Shown: positions 24,719-36,905 of the stretch, piece by piece
Layout of the letters: every line of letters starts with the position of its first letter
Position numbering within the stretch: position 1 is the stretch's first letter
DNA from: Macrotrachela quadricornifera
Taxonomy: Eukaryota; Rotifera; Eurotatoria; Philodinida; Philodinidae
Direction of reading: 5' to 3'
DNA: 64,000 bases
Assembly: GCA_022393335.1 (NCBI GenBank)
Contig: JAJEKB010001077.1
Location: forward strand, 27,015-91,014
Position numbers and translations under genes: made by a program
The notes under the pieces: model-generated
Seen by the model: the letters and a program-made list of their open reading frames with translations, nothing else
The model's database searches: none
What the model was told of the DNA's origin: nothing

Positions 24719-27397
24719 ATGATGATCATTCAAGACGAGTACAGATTGAAAGAAGAAGAATCAATAATGATTGGTGACAATAATTCAACTATAAAAGAAG
24801 ATGAAATCAATGATTTGTCAATATCTAATAATAAAATAATGAATAATGAGTTATTTAAATCAGTTAATCGAAGAAAACAAGTTAAACCAAATCGGTAAGT
24901 TAATTAATATTTAAGGAAAAAGAAAAGGAAAACAAGAAAATAATTTCCTATTATTTTAGTGTTACAAATGATGATGATGGAATTCAACAACAAGAACTAA
25001 TTATTAATGAATCAATCGGTAAAAACATTCTTTTGTTTTGTTTTATCTTTTTTATAAGAAAAAAAAATGAAATCTTTATTAAAATTTATCATTAAATAGA
25101 TATGACTAATGGTCATCAATTATCACCAGAAGAATATATTTCAAATAATAATAATAATAACAATAATAATAATAATCTTCGACAACAACAACAACAAGAA
25201 GCTTATTGTAATTTATGTGAACGTTCATTTTGTAATAAATATTTTCTTAAAACACATTTTGTTAAAAAACATGGAGGACTTAATATGATATCACCATTAT
25301 CATTAACAGAAAATAATGATAATGTTAATGTTTCTTTATCTCCACCATCACCATGTTTATTAAATGAACAACCATTTCCTTTAATTAATAATCAACAATC
25401 ATCACCTATTAATAATAATAATAATAATAATAATAACAACAATAATAATAATAATAAAGTAATAGAAAAAACTAATGAAGATTATTGTGAGGTTTGTTTG
25501 AATATAAAAAGAAAAAAAAAATTTTTTTATTTTTTATTAATTCTTTTTTCTTTTGTTTAGATATGTCAAAAACATTTTTGTAATAAATATTATCTTCGTG
25601 TAAGTATTAATTAAATTAATATATTATTAATTTTATTTTAAATATAAAAAATATTATTAAATATACACACTAATAGATTTATTTTGTTATTATATTTGTA
25701 GAGATTACCTTATTTAGAGATGTGATGTTTAATTTTGTTCATATACTTTTTTTATTCTTTATCTAAGGCGAATCGTTTTTTTTTTCAATGTTCTAATATA
25801 AATATTAGAAAGAAGAAAAGAGATGTTTGTATTAATAGTTGAATGTATGTAGACATATTGAAAAAAGAAGAGAAGAGCTTATCTGACTTCTAATAAGCTT
25901 ATTTATTCAGAAGCGCAAACGAACGAACAAACGAATAAATTTCAATTCACATACCAATGTTTATTGAAAAGAGAAAATAAACAATTCGTTAGTAAGGGCA
26001 TCCTATGATGATTAAAATTGAAGAAGAATATCAAATGAAAAAATTTATTTTAAAATATAAAAGACTATTTAAAAAATAAATTAGAATTTAAGATTTCAAA
26101 ATAATCCTATATCATTTATGAAAAATTGTTTTTCAGAATTATTAGAAATTTAAACTATATTGAATGTTATTATTTTATAGAAACATAAAGGTGAATGTCA
26201 CGGTGTTTATACAGATTATATAAAATCTTTACAAAAAAGTACTAATGATAGCCCGGTCAAAACTTCATCAAATCGACCATCACCATCTATTCAAAGTAAA
26301 AATTTAAATTAATTTTTATTTAATTAATTTTTATTTTTTTAGTTCCATCAAATCCTTCAAATACACTTTTATTAAATCCATTTTATCCTGGTCCATCAGA
26401 TATAAAAAGTCTTTTTCCTATTCCATCATCACCAAATATAAATATTAAACCATTATCACCAAAATCTTCACCACAACGAACAATTCGTCGTTGTAATATA
26501 TGTAAACAAGATTTTCGTAATAGATCTCTTTTTCGTATGCATATGAATACATTTCATCCAAATGAAAAAAATAAAAAATCTTTATCAACATCTCCTCCTA
26601 TTTTATCATCAAATAATCTTGGACTTTTACCACCATTTGTTGATACAAGTAGTCAACTTGCTCAAAAACTTGTTACAAATCAAACATCTCAAACATCTTA
26701 TGGAATTGTTAATGATTCATATTTTTGTGCTAAAATGGCTGATAGAGTTGTATGTGAAATATGTAATAAACAAGTTTGCAATAAATATTTTCTTAAAACT
26801 CATAAAGGTAAATTTAGAAGAAAAACAAATTAATTAATTAATTAATTAAATTTGATTTTTTTTTAAATATTAGCTAAAGTACATGGTATAACAAATGATG
26901 AAGTTCAAGAACAAATTAATGAAAATATTGATAATTCAGATAGCTATTGTTCATTATGTAAAAAAGATTTTTCAACAAAATATTTATATTTATTTCATAT
27001 GCAAACAATGCATAATGATACATCGGAACCAGCATATCAAACATTATTAGAATTTATGAAAACAGCAGCAGCTATGAATGGAAATTCAAATACATTTTTA
27101 TCTTTTTCAAATTCCGAACAGTTAGAAGATGAAGCTGATGGTAATAATGATAAATTAAAACTTAAAAGAAGTTTAAGTCAATCATCATTAGATAATAATA
27201 ATTCAAATAAACGTTTAAATACTACATTAACAGAAGCAAATGCTGGTTTACAACCATTTTTACTTGAAAGTGAAGATCCAAAATTTTCACATACATTTGT
27301 ACCATGTATGGTCTATTTACCTGTTATTCGACGAGTCACAAAACAAGTCAAAATTAATTTAAGATTAAAACCTGTTTTAGCTGATACTTCTTCATGA
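24719..27397 (+). CDS. C2H2 zinc-finger protein, 589 aa, five fingers
   Basis: Seven exons keep one frame: 24719-24894, 24960-25018, 25100-25491, 25561-25599, 26181-26295, 26343-26807, 26874-27397. Fingers lie at about residues 115-136, 208-229, 311-332, 398-419 and 441-462. Fingers 1, 2 and 4 share the signature C-N-K-Y-F/Y-L directly after the second Cys region, and two end in HG. Asn and Gln runs (AAT and CAA repeats) and Ser/Pro-rich linkers separate the fingers. Such widely spaced fingers are typical of nuclear regulators; the CNKYFL type recalls MEP-1-like proteins, but I cannot confirm this. Finger 2 is split by an intron of 581 bases. Two adjacent ATGs occur at 24719 and 24722. Confidence 0.85.
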
Positions 27398-29053
27398 CAT
27401 TTCTTTTCTTCTTTTGTTTTATGTATTTGTTATTATGACACTTTCTAGATCAACAATCTTGTTATAACAAGAAATATTGCTTGTGTGCGTGTGTTTGCTG
27501 TTTGTTTTCATTTTTTTTTTCAAGAATGTTTGCTTTATGTACTAAATGTAAAAGTCTATATGAATGTTCATTTGCATTTGCATTAAATTCTTTAGATAAA
27601 ATAGTTTATGATTAATATATTCAATTAGACAATGAAGATAATTAAAAAAAAAAGATAATTCAAGTTGGAGAAAACTTTAATGATCAACTGACGAGAAAGC
27701 ATATTTAAGTGTATATCCTATGATGAAGTTTAAAAATATTCTATTTTATAAGAATCTTGATAAATATCATTGATATCTATATTTTTGTTGTTTTCGTTCA
27801 AGTTTGAAGAAAAGAGAAAATCAAACTTTATGCCATTTTTGTAAGAATTAAACAAAAATCGATGTGAAAGAGCTATTTTCTATCATAAATCACATCAGAT
27901 ATGCATATCTCATAGATAAGCATATAAAGTACTCTATATAGTTTTATAGAAAATTGAGTAAGCTATGTATGAAAATTATTTAGTTCTAATATTATGCGTT
28001 TAAATTGATGCTAATAACTATTAACTTTTACCTATTCGTTCTCACAATCACTATATATGACAAGAGCTATTTAAAACGTTTCTCATTACTCTCATTGAAT
28101 TATTAAAAATAACAGTTGAATCATTTAACGAATATTCAAGTCAAGTACGCCCAAATGAAAAATGTTTCAATTCATACAAATAATACGCTTGAAAACAAAA
28201 AATTTAAACTTGAAGGAGAATAGCAAAGATATTCATATTGATGGTATAAAATACTTTTAAATTCCATCTTAATGCATATACATTCAAATATATTTCATCA
28301 TTAGAAAATCATTCTCACAAGAAAGATGATTCAAAATACTACTATAATAAAACTTTGTAATTTGGCAATGTCATGCTTCAGATTAATGAAATATTGAAAA
28401 CGAAATGAGGACACTACTTATTGAATCTACCTATTCGATCAATTATGTAAATAACATATCATTATTTTCTTCTCCGATACAATCTACATAGTAAAGCTTA
28501 TTTTAATTGTATACTTATTGTTTTTAAAACAATCAAAATTCTGTACTATCAGTTTTTGCTCTTAGGATAATTAATTAGACAAAATTTTGTTTGCTTTAGA
28601 AATAAAAAGTCCATAATTAAAATAAAATGTTTCTTACAAATTGTGGAGCCTTTTCAAGTTACAATTTTTGATATATTGATTTACTTTTATAAAACATTAA
28701 ATAGTAAAAAAATGATATAAGGAAGAAATATTTCTTGCCAATACAGAAAAAAATACTTGTATCGCAACAACGAAAATTAATCGCAAAGAATTTTGCTTAA
28801 TATGATCGATTGTAGAGTTTTTCATATCACATTCTGTGCTATATTTTATTTTGAATACAAATGTATTTAGAAATTAAAAAATGTCATACAAAGTATAGTG
28901 AGGTATTATCAATCATCCGTTATATACGAAAGCAATAAATAATGAACAAAAAGAATATTTATTTTGTAATATATTAAATGTCTAAATAAAATCTCTATAT
29001 AATTCTCATTAAGATTAGTTCTTTTATTAAAAAAAACATTTTTTTTTAAATAG
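27398..29053. other. Convergent intergenic region
   Basis: It lies between the ends of the zinc-finger gene (+) and the Kir gene (-). AT-rich, no coding frames; expected to hold both 3' UTRs. Confidence 0.45.
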
Positions 29054-30246
29054 TTATGCATTAACACGTACAGGTGCCTCGTTTTCTAGAATAGATTTTC
29101 TTCTTCGTCTTCTACGTCGATGAACTTTATTTGATATATCTGGCGCAAATAATTTTGGTCCTCTACCTCTACCAACATATCCATCCATATTAACCGGTTC
29201 AAATTCTTCAAATGTTGTCATATCAAAATTAATTTTCTCATTTTGCAATGTAAATTTTGTTTGTTTAAAACGAAAACCCCAAAGAATTTCTCGTGGTTTA
29301 TAACTTGTTCGATATTGACATGCATCACCTGTTGATTCCATTGTTCCTTCAATAATAACAACAATTTCAAATGCATCAGTACCATTACCTTCAGAATTAT
29401 AAAGTTTTGTTGGTGATATTGGATAAAGTGGTGATGTTTGATCTATTTTATGTTCAATAACTAATGGACATAATAATAATAAATTTGTATTTGAAGGATG
29501 TACAGCCATATCAAAATTTTCAACTGGTATAACATCACCTGATTGTGTTGGTTGTAATTTATAATAAATAACTCGAATAGCTGGACGTGTTAATTGAGTA
29601 ACAATATTATTACCTAGAAAACAAAATTTTATTTTTTATTAAATTTAAATATATAATAATAAATAATAATTAACATACCAACTTTAAACATAAAACATAA
29701 TTGTCCATCACGTGGTGCAACAACTGCTCTTTCACTAAATGTTAATACTTTCATTCTTTGTTTTGGTCTTGCTAATTTATTAAAAACAATTCCACCAACA
29801 TATATTGTTATTAAAGCACCAGAAGCTGATTGAATCATTAATAAAATAACTCCGGCTTTACATTCATCATTAACATGTCTATAACCATAACCAATTGTAT
29901 GTTGAGTTTCTAATGAAAAAAGAAAAAAAGCTAAAAAACTATTTCCAACATTAACAAGACATGGACGATGATTTGTATTTGGACGAAGATGATCAGGTAA
30001 AAAATCACCATTATAAAAGGCAATTATATACCAAATAAAAGCAAATAATGTCCAACTTATTAAAAATACGGCCATTATTAATGATAATACTGATATCCAT
30101 TTAGCTGCTATTAAATTTGAATACCAATCTGCACATGTTCGACTCCATAGAACTGGTCGATGTCGAATAAAAAAATCAACTCGACCTGATTTACATACAA
30201 GTCTATCAGGTTCCCATAAACCTTTTGTCTTAAAAAACGAAACCAT
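29054..30246 (-). CDS. Inward-rectifier potassium (Kir) channel, 375 aa
   Basis: Exons are 30246-29679 and 29613-29054 (phase 1). Two membrane helices (about 50-76 and 130-155) flank the pore with selectivity filter TIGYG at 117-121. The pore salt-bridge pair E113/R123 and the extracellular disulfide pair C96/C129 are present. ARPKQR after helix 2 matches the PIP2-binding stretch of Kir channels. The cytosolic domain shows EILWGFRF, the conserved Kir EILWGHR-type motif. It conducts K+ and sets resting potential. The residue aligned with the rectification aspartate of Kir2.1 (D172) is T147. The C-terminus is Arg-rich, ends RVNA and lacks a PDZ ligand. Confidence 0.95.
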
Positions 30247-30418
30247 CGTTAACAAATATACAATATATCAATACATCATATGGTTATATCTTTTTTTTTT
30301 TGCATATTTGCATCATCAACAAATCATTCAACCATAACAATGTCATGTGCTTGCTCATACATAGACTTATTTATTATTAATTTATAAAAAAAAAAGAAAA
30401 ATTACATATATTCATGCA
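30247..30418. other. Short spacer between the Kir and PLAC8 genes
   Basis: About 170 bases separate two genes in the same orientation, so it must hold the PLAC8 3' UTR and the Kir promoter. Confidence 0.4.
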
Positions 30419-31004
30419 TCATAGTCCTTGATATTCGAGTTCATTATACATTTGTATAACTGCACAACATGGACAAAAACACATTAAACATGTATCACCA
30501 CATATTGCTCCCTATAAAGAGAAAAAAGAAAAATTTTTTAGATATATGATCTATATCTAAAAAGAATTTTATATTTTTTATACCCGAATTCGAAAACCTG
30601 TTCGAATTTTAGTTCTTAATCCTGTATTTCCTATAAAGAATATTTTTTTTTTAAATTATTTATTATTTTTACGTAATCAACTTACCTCCTGGTAAACACC
30701 ATGTGCATAAACATTCATTGGTACGTGAATGTAACTTACACATAAAACATGGAAAACACCAAAAAGCAAAGCAACCTATAATCAAAGATGTCTTTGAATA
30801 ATTTTATTATCAAGTTTTTTTTTTCATACAAGTTCCAAGATCACTACAACAACCACATACACCAGTACTCCATTCATTTTCAAATGCCCAAACATTTCCA
30901 GTTGGTTGTGTCCGTACTGTCCTAAAGAAAATTAAACAAAAAAAAATAATCAATTCAAGTCATTATTTAAGTCTCTAATATTAATAAATTATCTCTTACA
31001 CCAT
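30419..31004 (-). CDS. PLAC8-family cysteine-rich protein, 108 aa
   Basis: Five small exons: 31004-31000, 30921-30830, 30775-30686, 30630-30584, 30511-30419. The sum is 327 bases, an exact frame. The protein begins MVTVRTQPTGNVWAFENEWS and has the family's Cys-rich core: GVCGCCSDLGTCCFAFWCFP, then CLCTWCLPGG, then RTKIRTGFRIRGAICGDTCL ahead of FCPCC near the C-terminus. Family members (PLAC8, cornifelin, plant FWL/PCR) are about 110-residue membrane-associated proteins. The first coding exon is only five bases (ATGGT), defined by phase and a GTAAGA donor; an in-frame stop lies upstream with no other ATG. The family call is firm; only the first exon is less certain. Confidence 0.87.
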
Positions 31005-33160
31005 TGATAATAATACGTTCTTAAAAATGTTTTCAATATAAGTTCAAAATTGAATGGATTTTTAATGTCTAAATCAATTGTTGTTGTTTGCAATTGTTGC
31101 TGTGGCACAATCTATACAAACAGTTACAGCCATTACATTCCATGAGTGTAGGCGATAAGAAATAAGAGAAATAATTCTAATGCAGTAAAGTAAAGAGTTC
31201 GAAAGACGAAAAAGAAAAAAATAAAAAGTACAACTTTGTATGTATACAAAATCAAGAATGTTTACTTAATAATCAGAGAAGCAGCTACTGCACCACCTTT
31301 TTTTTGTCATTCATGTGTGTTTTATTACAAAAAAAAATATGCAAGACAAGATTTTCTTTTTTTCACTTTTTGTTGATAATTAAAGTAATGCTAATAAGTC
31401 CTCAAAAGAAAAAAAAATTTGAATTGATTAAAATATTTTGAAAAATTGAATGACGTATTGAATATTTTTCTTTTGATTCAACTCTATATAAGGACAATTT
31501 TTTTTTTTTATTTTCTTATAAAAGTAATGATTAATGAATTATTTTGATAGTTTTATAAATATTACGTCATGTATTTTGAAATAATATTTAATTTAATCAG
31601 ATAACCTAGATCATATGTATTCATTAAAAAAAAAAGATTTAATTATATAGTAAAAATTAAAATTTATATGATAGATGATGATTGAAATTTTTCGTTATCA
31701 TCAAAATGTCATTTTTATAGTGATCATGTTCGAGATGAAGTTTTTGATCAGACTATCCAATATTAATAATCATAAATATTAAATATTCGAATATTACTTA
31801 GAATTGAAAATTTCTTATTTTAAAATAAATTTCAATTTACATGCTAATAATAATGTTATTCAAATAATAGTTTTACCTATCATCAATATCGTTTATTATA
31901 AAAACAAGATTGTACAACTAAAATTGAATACATATATATATATTATGTATTGATCATTAGTTGTATGACATAGTGACAGAGTACTACATAATAATAATTA
32001 TGATGGATTAAATTCATTAATATTCGATGATTTATTGTTTCCAGTTGTTAACACATATCAAGCTTGATTGATTTTGGAATAACAACAATCTGGTATTAAG
32101 TTTTAATACTAGCTTTTCTCGTCTTATATTGTATCTTATGTATGAAATTGATATGGATTAAATCATGTTTATATCTATTACGAATAGCAAATGACACTGA
32201 TGTTGATCGTTAAAATAAATATCAAAGACTATTTTAAAATTCGAATTTTTTTTTTTTGAGAATTGATCAAAATAATCTAATAAATATTAATGTATTTATT
32301 ATATAACTCATTTTAAGAAATAAAAAAATCCCTTATTAGTTCAATGATAATTAAAATCTATGAAGTAGTCATACTTGAAATTTATTGATTTATTATCAAT
32401 ACTAAATGATAGTTTTGTTTTTTAATAATGTGACATATGTTTTTTTGCCTAAGAGAAAGCTTTTCAAGCAAATTGAACAATAAAACTGACATGTTGAATG
32501 ATCATTCCAATGTTCATCGTATTGTTTTTCAATGTATTATTTTTATCAAAACGAATAAGTAATAAAGATAAATTCATTTGTCCTTTGACTCGTTCTTTGT
32601 ACAAATGTGTGCACACACACGCACATTGAGCTCAGCTTTTACTTGATATGTTCTTGTTGTGGTATTACAAACGAAGGTGAATAATCTAGTACAGTACGAT
32701 AGTGGATAAAGGCCAAATAAAATTCTTTCATATCATGAAACAAAAGAAACTGTATCGTGTAAATTCGTTTTTTTTTTCGAAAAGGTGTCGAATCCAATTC
32801 GCAATACAATCATTATCATTCTACATTTATCAATAGAATAATGGTCAGAACGAGAAAAAAAAAAAAACAGAAAGAAGTACCAACAAATGACGTCCAGAGA
32901 GCAAAAGGATAGAAAGAAGGAGAACTCTAATCACTTCCAATAGAAGAGAAAAAAAAAGAGAAGTCGTGGGTAAATAGCATAGTAAAGAGAAAGTGTACAT
33001 CATGTTCAATGAACGAGATGCACTCGTTTGTATGTGTATGTAGATCTAATTTTGAGTACATTTACTAACGTATTATTGTATACGTAAAAACAGACATATA
33101 AGAACAAAAAGAATACCAAAGTCTATTACTTACTGATTGAATTGATTATTAAGAAAACTA
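31005..33160. promoter_or_regulatory. Divergent promoter region between PLAC8 and CLIC genes
   Basis: About 2.1 kb between divergently transcribed genes. AT-rich with A and T homopolymers, no coding frames. Regulatory role follows only from position. Confidence 0.35.
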
Positions 33161-33220
33161 ATGCAAGTTATTCTTTTACCAAGATCAATTCTACGTACTA
33201 ATCAATTTCGTCCAATTCCA
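33161..33220 (+). CDS. Candidate alternative first exon of the CLIC gene
   Basis: An ATG opens 20 codons (MQVILLPRSILRTNQFRPIP) ending exactly at a strong GTAAGT donor in phase 0. The CLIC second exon begins in phase 0 at 33969, so both this exon and the 33882 exon can join it in frame. Transcription from here would give a CLIC isoform with a different N-terminus. Known CLIC genes do use alternative first exons. Confidence 0.4.
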
Positions 33221-33881
33221 GTAAGTTTATTTCTTTACTAGTTTTCATTATAAAAGAAAAAATTCATTAAAATGATATGATTAGTTTTATACGAAGCGTA
33301 TATCTATACATAAGTTGCATACATTGAGTCCTCTTGACTTTCTTTGTTTGTCTCGCTTGACTTGCTCGTATTCTTTTGTCATGACTAATTCACCTTACTA
33401 TTGTTCATATTACTTATCATACATCACAAAGTTTCATTGTCGATAAATATATACCAACTACATGTAAACTAAGATCAAGTCAAATTTAAATACTATTATT
33501 ATCCTTGTTCTAGGTCAATTTATTTTGTCTCTCCTTTGTATGATAATTTAAAATGTAAATTAAATATATATAATCTTCGTTTTTTACTTAGAAACTGCAT
33601 GTAGTTAAATAGATATATGGTAAAGAATAAAAAAGAGAAGAAGTCGTGTTACTTATTCTTCTCCCTTTTTTTTCTCATTTTATACGAGCGTAAGCATGCA
33701 GATGTGAGAGAGTACCCTTAGTATCGAACAAAGAAAAGAAAAGGACACTCGTTTGTCGTCGTCGCCATCATCGAGTTTTTTTATCATCATGTGACTTTAA
33801 TTTTCTACCTTCATCACAAACACATTCGTACGCGTAGTATTAAAGACAACAAACGAAAAAAAGAAAGTAGGATAATAGAAA

Positions 33882-34754
33882 ATGGCAGAAGACAGTGATG
33901 AAGAACAAATTGATCCTGTAAGATTAATCTTTTTTTTTTTTGTATTAAAAATTATTATTTCTTTCTAGCATACTTTATTAAAGGATCCAGATGATCAAAA
34001 GCTTCATTTATTTATTAAAGGTTAGAGAAACGCAATTTAATATTATAGAACTGTTTTTCTTCATTTTCTAGCTGGCCGAGATGGTCGATCAAAAGGTGCA
34101 TGTCCATTTTGTCAAGACGTATTTCTTAAATTATTAATAAAACGTGAAGCTGATAATGATTTTAGTTTTGATGTAATAACAATAAATTGTAAAAATCCAC
34201 CAAAAGAATTTAAAGATATATCAAAAAAATTACCAACACTTGTTCATGGTGATATTGTTTTAAATGATGTTGATGAGATTGAAGAATATCTTGATTCATC
34301 ATTTCCAAATTATAAATTATCAATACATGATAATGAAGCATTTAAAATTCAATCAAATGTTTTTACACGTTTTACATATTTAATTAAAGATGTAACAAAT
34401 AATCCACAATCATTATTAGATGAATTAGAAAAAATCAATTCATTTCTTCGACATAGAGGAACAAAATTTATGTGTGGAAATGAAATAACAGGTCTTGATT
34501 GTTCATTATGGCCAAAATTACAACATATTCGTGTTGCTGCTGATTATATTCTTCATTTAACAATTCCAACAGAATTTTCATTTTTATGGCGTTATCTTGG
34601 TTCAGCTTATGAACTTGATGCTTTTGTTAAATCTTGTCCATCAGATCAAGAAATTGTTTTACATTGGATTCGTCGTGAAACATCACCAAAAGAATATTTA
34701 CAATTAACAAAAGAAGAACCAAGATATACTCTTGATTTACCTCAAATAAATTAG
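33882..34754 (+). CDS. Chloride intracellular channel / EXC-4-like protein, 256 aa
   Basis: Exons are 33882-33917, 33969-34020 and 34072-34754. The glutathione-transferase fold begins LHLFIKAGRDGRSKGACPFC, with C40-P-F-C43 at the position of the redox CPFS/CLFC motif of CLIC proteins. It is followed by PPKEFKDISKKLPTLVHGDI, and the helical domain has GNEITGLDCSLWPKLQHIRV, the most conserved CLIC stretch. CLIC proteins exist as soluble oxidoreductase-like and membrane-inserted forms; nematode EXC-4 shapes tubular lumens. Length fits the family. Poly(A)-like AATAAA signals follow about 180 bases after the stop. Confidence 0.94.
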
Positions 34755-35517
34755 TTTGATTCCCTTATATTCTTTTCTCTTTTTTTTTTGAATACTATTG
34801 TGTTTGTATTATGCGTGATTTTTAATTTTATTTTCTGCTTATTTGAGAGGAAACAAGAATAGAGAAGTGCCATATTTGTCACGTTAATTTTATTTAGTCT
34901 ATGTGCAGTGCAATTATCTTTTTTTTTTTGTATTTGGAATAATAAAAATAGAAATTTACTCTAATTTAAATGGTAAAAATTAACGAAAATTATATTTAAT
35001 GATTTTTTTTAATAATAACTACAAAAAAAATAGAGAATCTATATTCGATAATTAAAATAATGATTATGTATAGAAATGAAAGAAAATAGTTTTGATGACG
35101 TTCATCTGTAACTTATCAAATTACTAGAGAAATGGAAATTTTATGACGTCATATAATTATGTGATTATAATATTATTATATAGTGAATATCTATTTGATC
35201 GACAAATTTAAGATATATAATACATGTTTCATCTTATAATGAAAGTCACATTTTAACAATTATACGGAAATACTGACTGTTTATTTCACTGGCGCGTGTT
35301 CTTTTTTTTGTCTTTTATACCTAATCATTCTTATTGAAATATCTGTCGTATAATATCACCATTTGAAATAGTTTTGATTTAATCATTAGTTGTTCTCCTA
35401 TCTAATTAGTCGAACAAGAAAAGCATGTTTTGATTAATTATTTCCTCACACGGAAAATCATCTGTGTTTATATTCATATAGAAAAAAATCAAATAGTTGT
35501 GATTAACAACGAATAAA
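34755..35517. other. Intergenic, no gene seen
   Basis: AT-rich spacer holding the CLIC 3' UTR and the promoter of the next gene. Confidence 0.4.
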
Positions 35518-36535
35518 ATGACTACATCAATAGATCCAAGTATAGATGAATTGTTATTATTACAAGAAAATCATAATCAACTATCAAATTTTATTATTGC
35601 TAATATTAAACCAATTGGAGTATGTAAAAATAATATTTAATTATAAGAAAATATATATATATATACTTTATTTAATGATTTAGGCTGAACGTAAAAATGG
35701 ACAACCATTAAATATGTCTACTCAGTCTATATCTCAAACAAAATCATCAATATTATCATCACAACGAGTTGTATATCCAATGAATATAGATTTTTTATCA
35801 AGAGATATACAAGAAAAAAATAATTATTTGAATTCATTTGAAGTTTGTAAAATGTTTGAATATCTTAATAATAAAAATTTATTTTTATATCTAGATAATA
35901 CCATCAACTTCAGTTAATTTATCTAATAAATTATCAACAATGTCTATTGATAATCATAATGATTTTTCTTTAATTGAAGAACCAATAATTCAACAAACAA
36001 ATAATGAATTAGAATCGTTAATTTATCAACCATTTTATAATTATTCATCAAGTTCAGCATCATCAACAAGTGATAGTTCAACAACACATTCCCCACGATC
36101 ACATTCTCATTTACTTGATAATTATAATTATCAACAGCAGATATTTTCATCATCATTATTTACTCAACAAAAACTTAATCAATCAATTTTAATTCGAACA
36201 CAAACAGGTTTGAATCAAAACTATTTTTAAATCAAATAGAAATTTTTTAGATTTTTATATTCTTTTTTATTATTTCAGCCAAGACAATACCATCATTTCA
36301 TGTTCCACAAACTTATTTAACTAATCGATTCTTTAATCCACATTCATCTCAACTCTATTCCAGAAATCCATTTGTCAATATTAGTCAACAAACACAATCT
36401 TTTTCACCAATGTTAACAACTCCATTTCAATGTACACGTGAACGTTTTCAAGTTAATTCGATTGGTCGTCCTATTTTTCGTACTAATAACTATAATCATT
36501 TATCACAAATACATCATTTTAAAGTTCGACGATAA
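35518..36535 (+). CDS. Ser/Asn/Gln-rich protein of unknown function, 276 aa
   Basis: Four exons: 35518-35619, 35684-35842, 35895-36207, 36279-36535; the frame is kept throughout (two GTTTGT/GTTTGA-type donors). The N-terminus is acidic and Leu-rich (SIDELLLLQENHNQLSNF). The middle is a Ser/Thr run with His, and the rest is rich in Gln, Asn, Phe and Arg, ending HHFKVRR. No membrane helix, signal peptide or known domain is visible; it is probably largely disordered. It lies just upstream of the FEZ gene on the same strand but ends in its own stop, so it is not the FEZ N-terminus as modelled. Confidence 0.65.
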
Positions 36536-36871
36536 AAAAACCTATCGATAGAATTCTTTTATTTAATAGATTTATCAATCAAGATTTTCTTTTTTCTTTT
36601 TATGTTACTCATGTGATTTATTTCGGTAAATCTTCTCTTTTTATGTTTACGTGTATTTACTCAATGAATTCTTCTATCATTCAATCGATTATATGTTTCT
36701 TTTTTTTTGTTTTATAGTCGAAATCTTCTTTATATAATGTAGTATCAAATTATTCCAGAAAAAAAAAGATAATAACGAATTTTATTAGAAAATCTTAGAT
36801 GAAAAATATTATCCAGTAGAAATATATACAGTAAATTGTAAAGAAATGAGCAAAACTTTCGAAAGAAAAAA

Positions 36872-36881
36872 NNNNNNNNNN
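36872..36881. other. Assembly gap, 10 N
   Basis: Ten N flanked by an A run and a T run. The size is nominal and the join may hide missing sequence, including FEZ exon(s). Confidence 1.
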
Positions 36882-36905
36882 TTTTTTTTCCTTTTTCTTA
36901 TTTAG

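Noticed and set aside
35518..36535. The Ser/Asn/Gln-rich gene as the missing FEZ N-terminus
   Set aside because: Its last exon ends in a stop in the established frame, and none of its exon ends supplies the phase 2 junction needed by the first FEZ exon.
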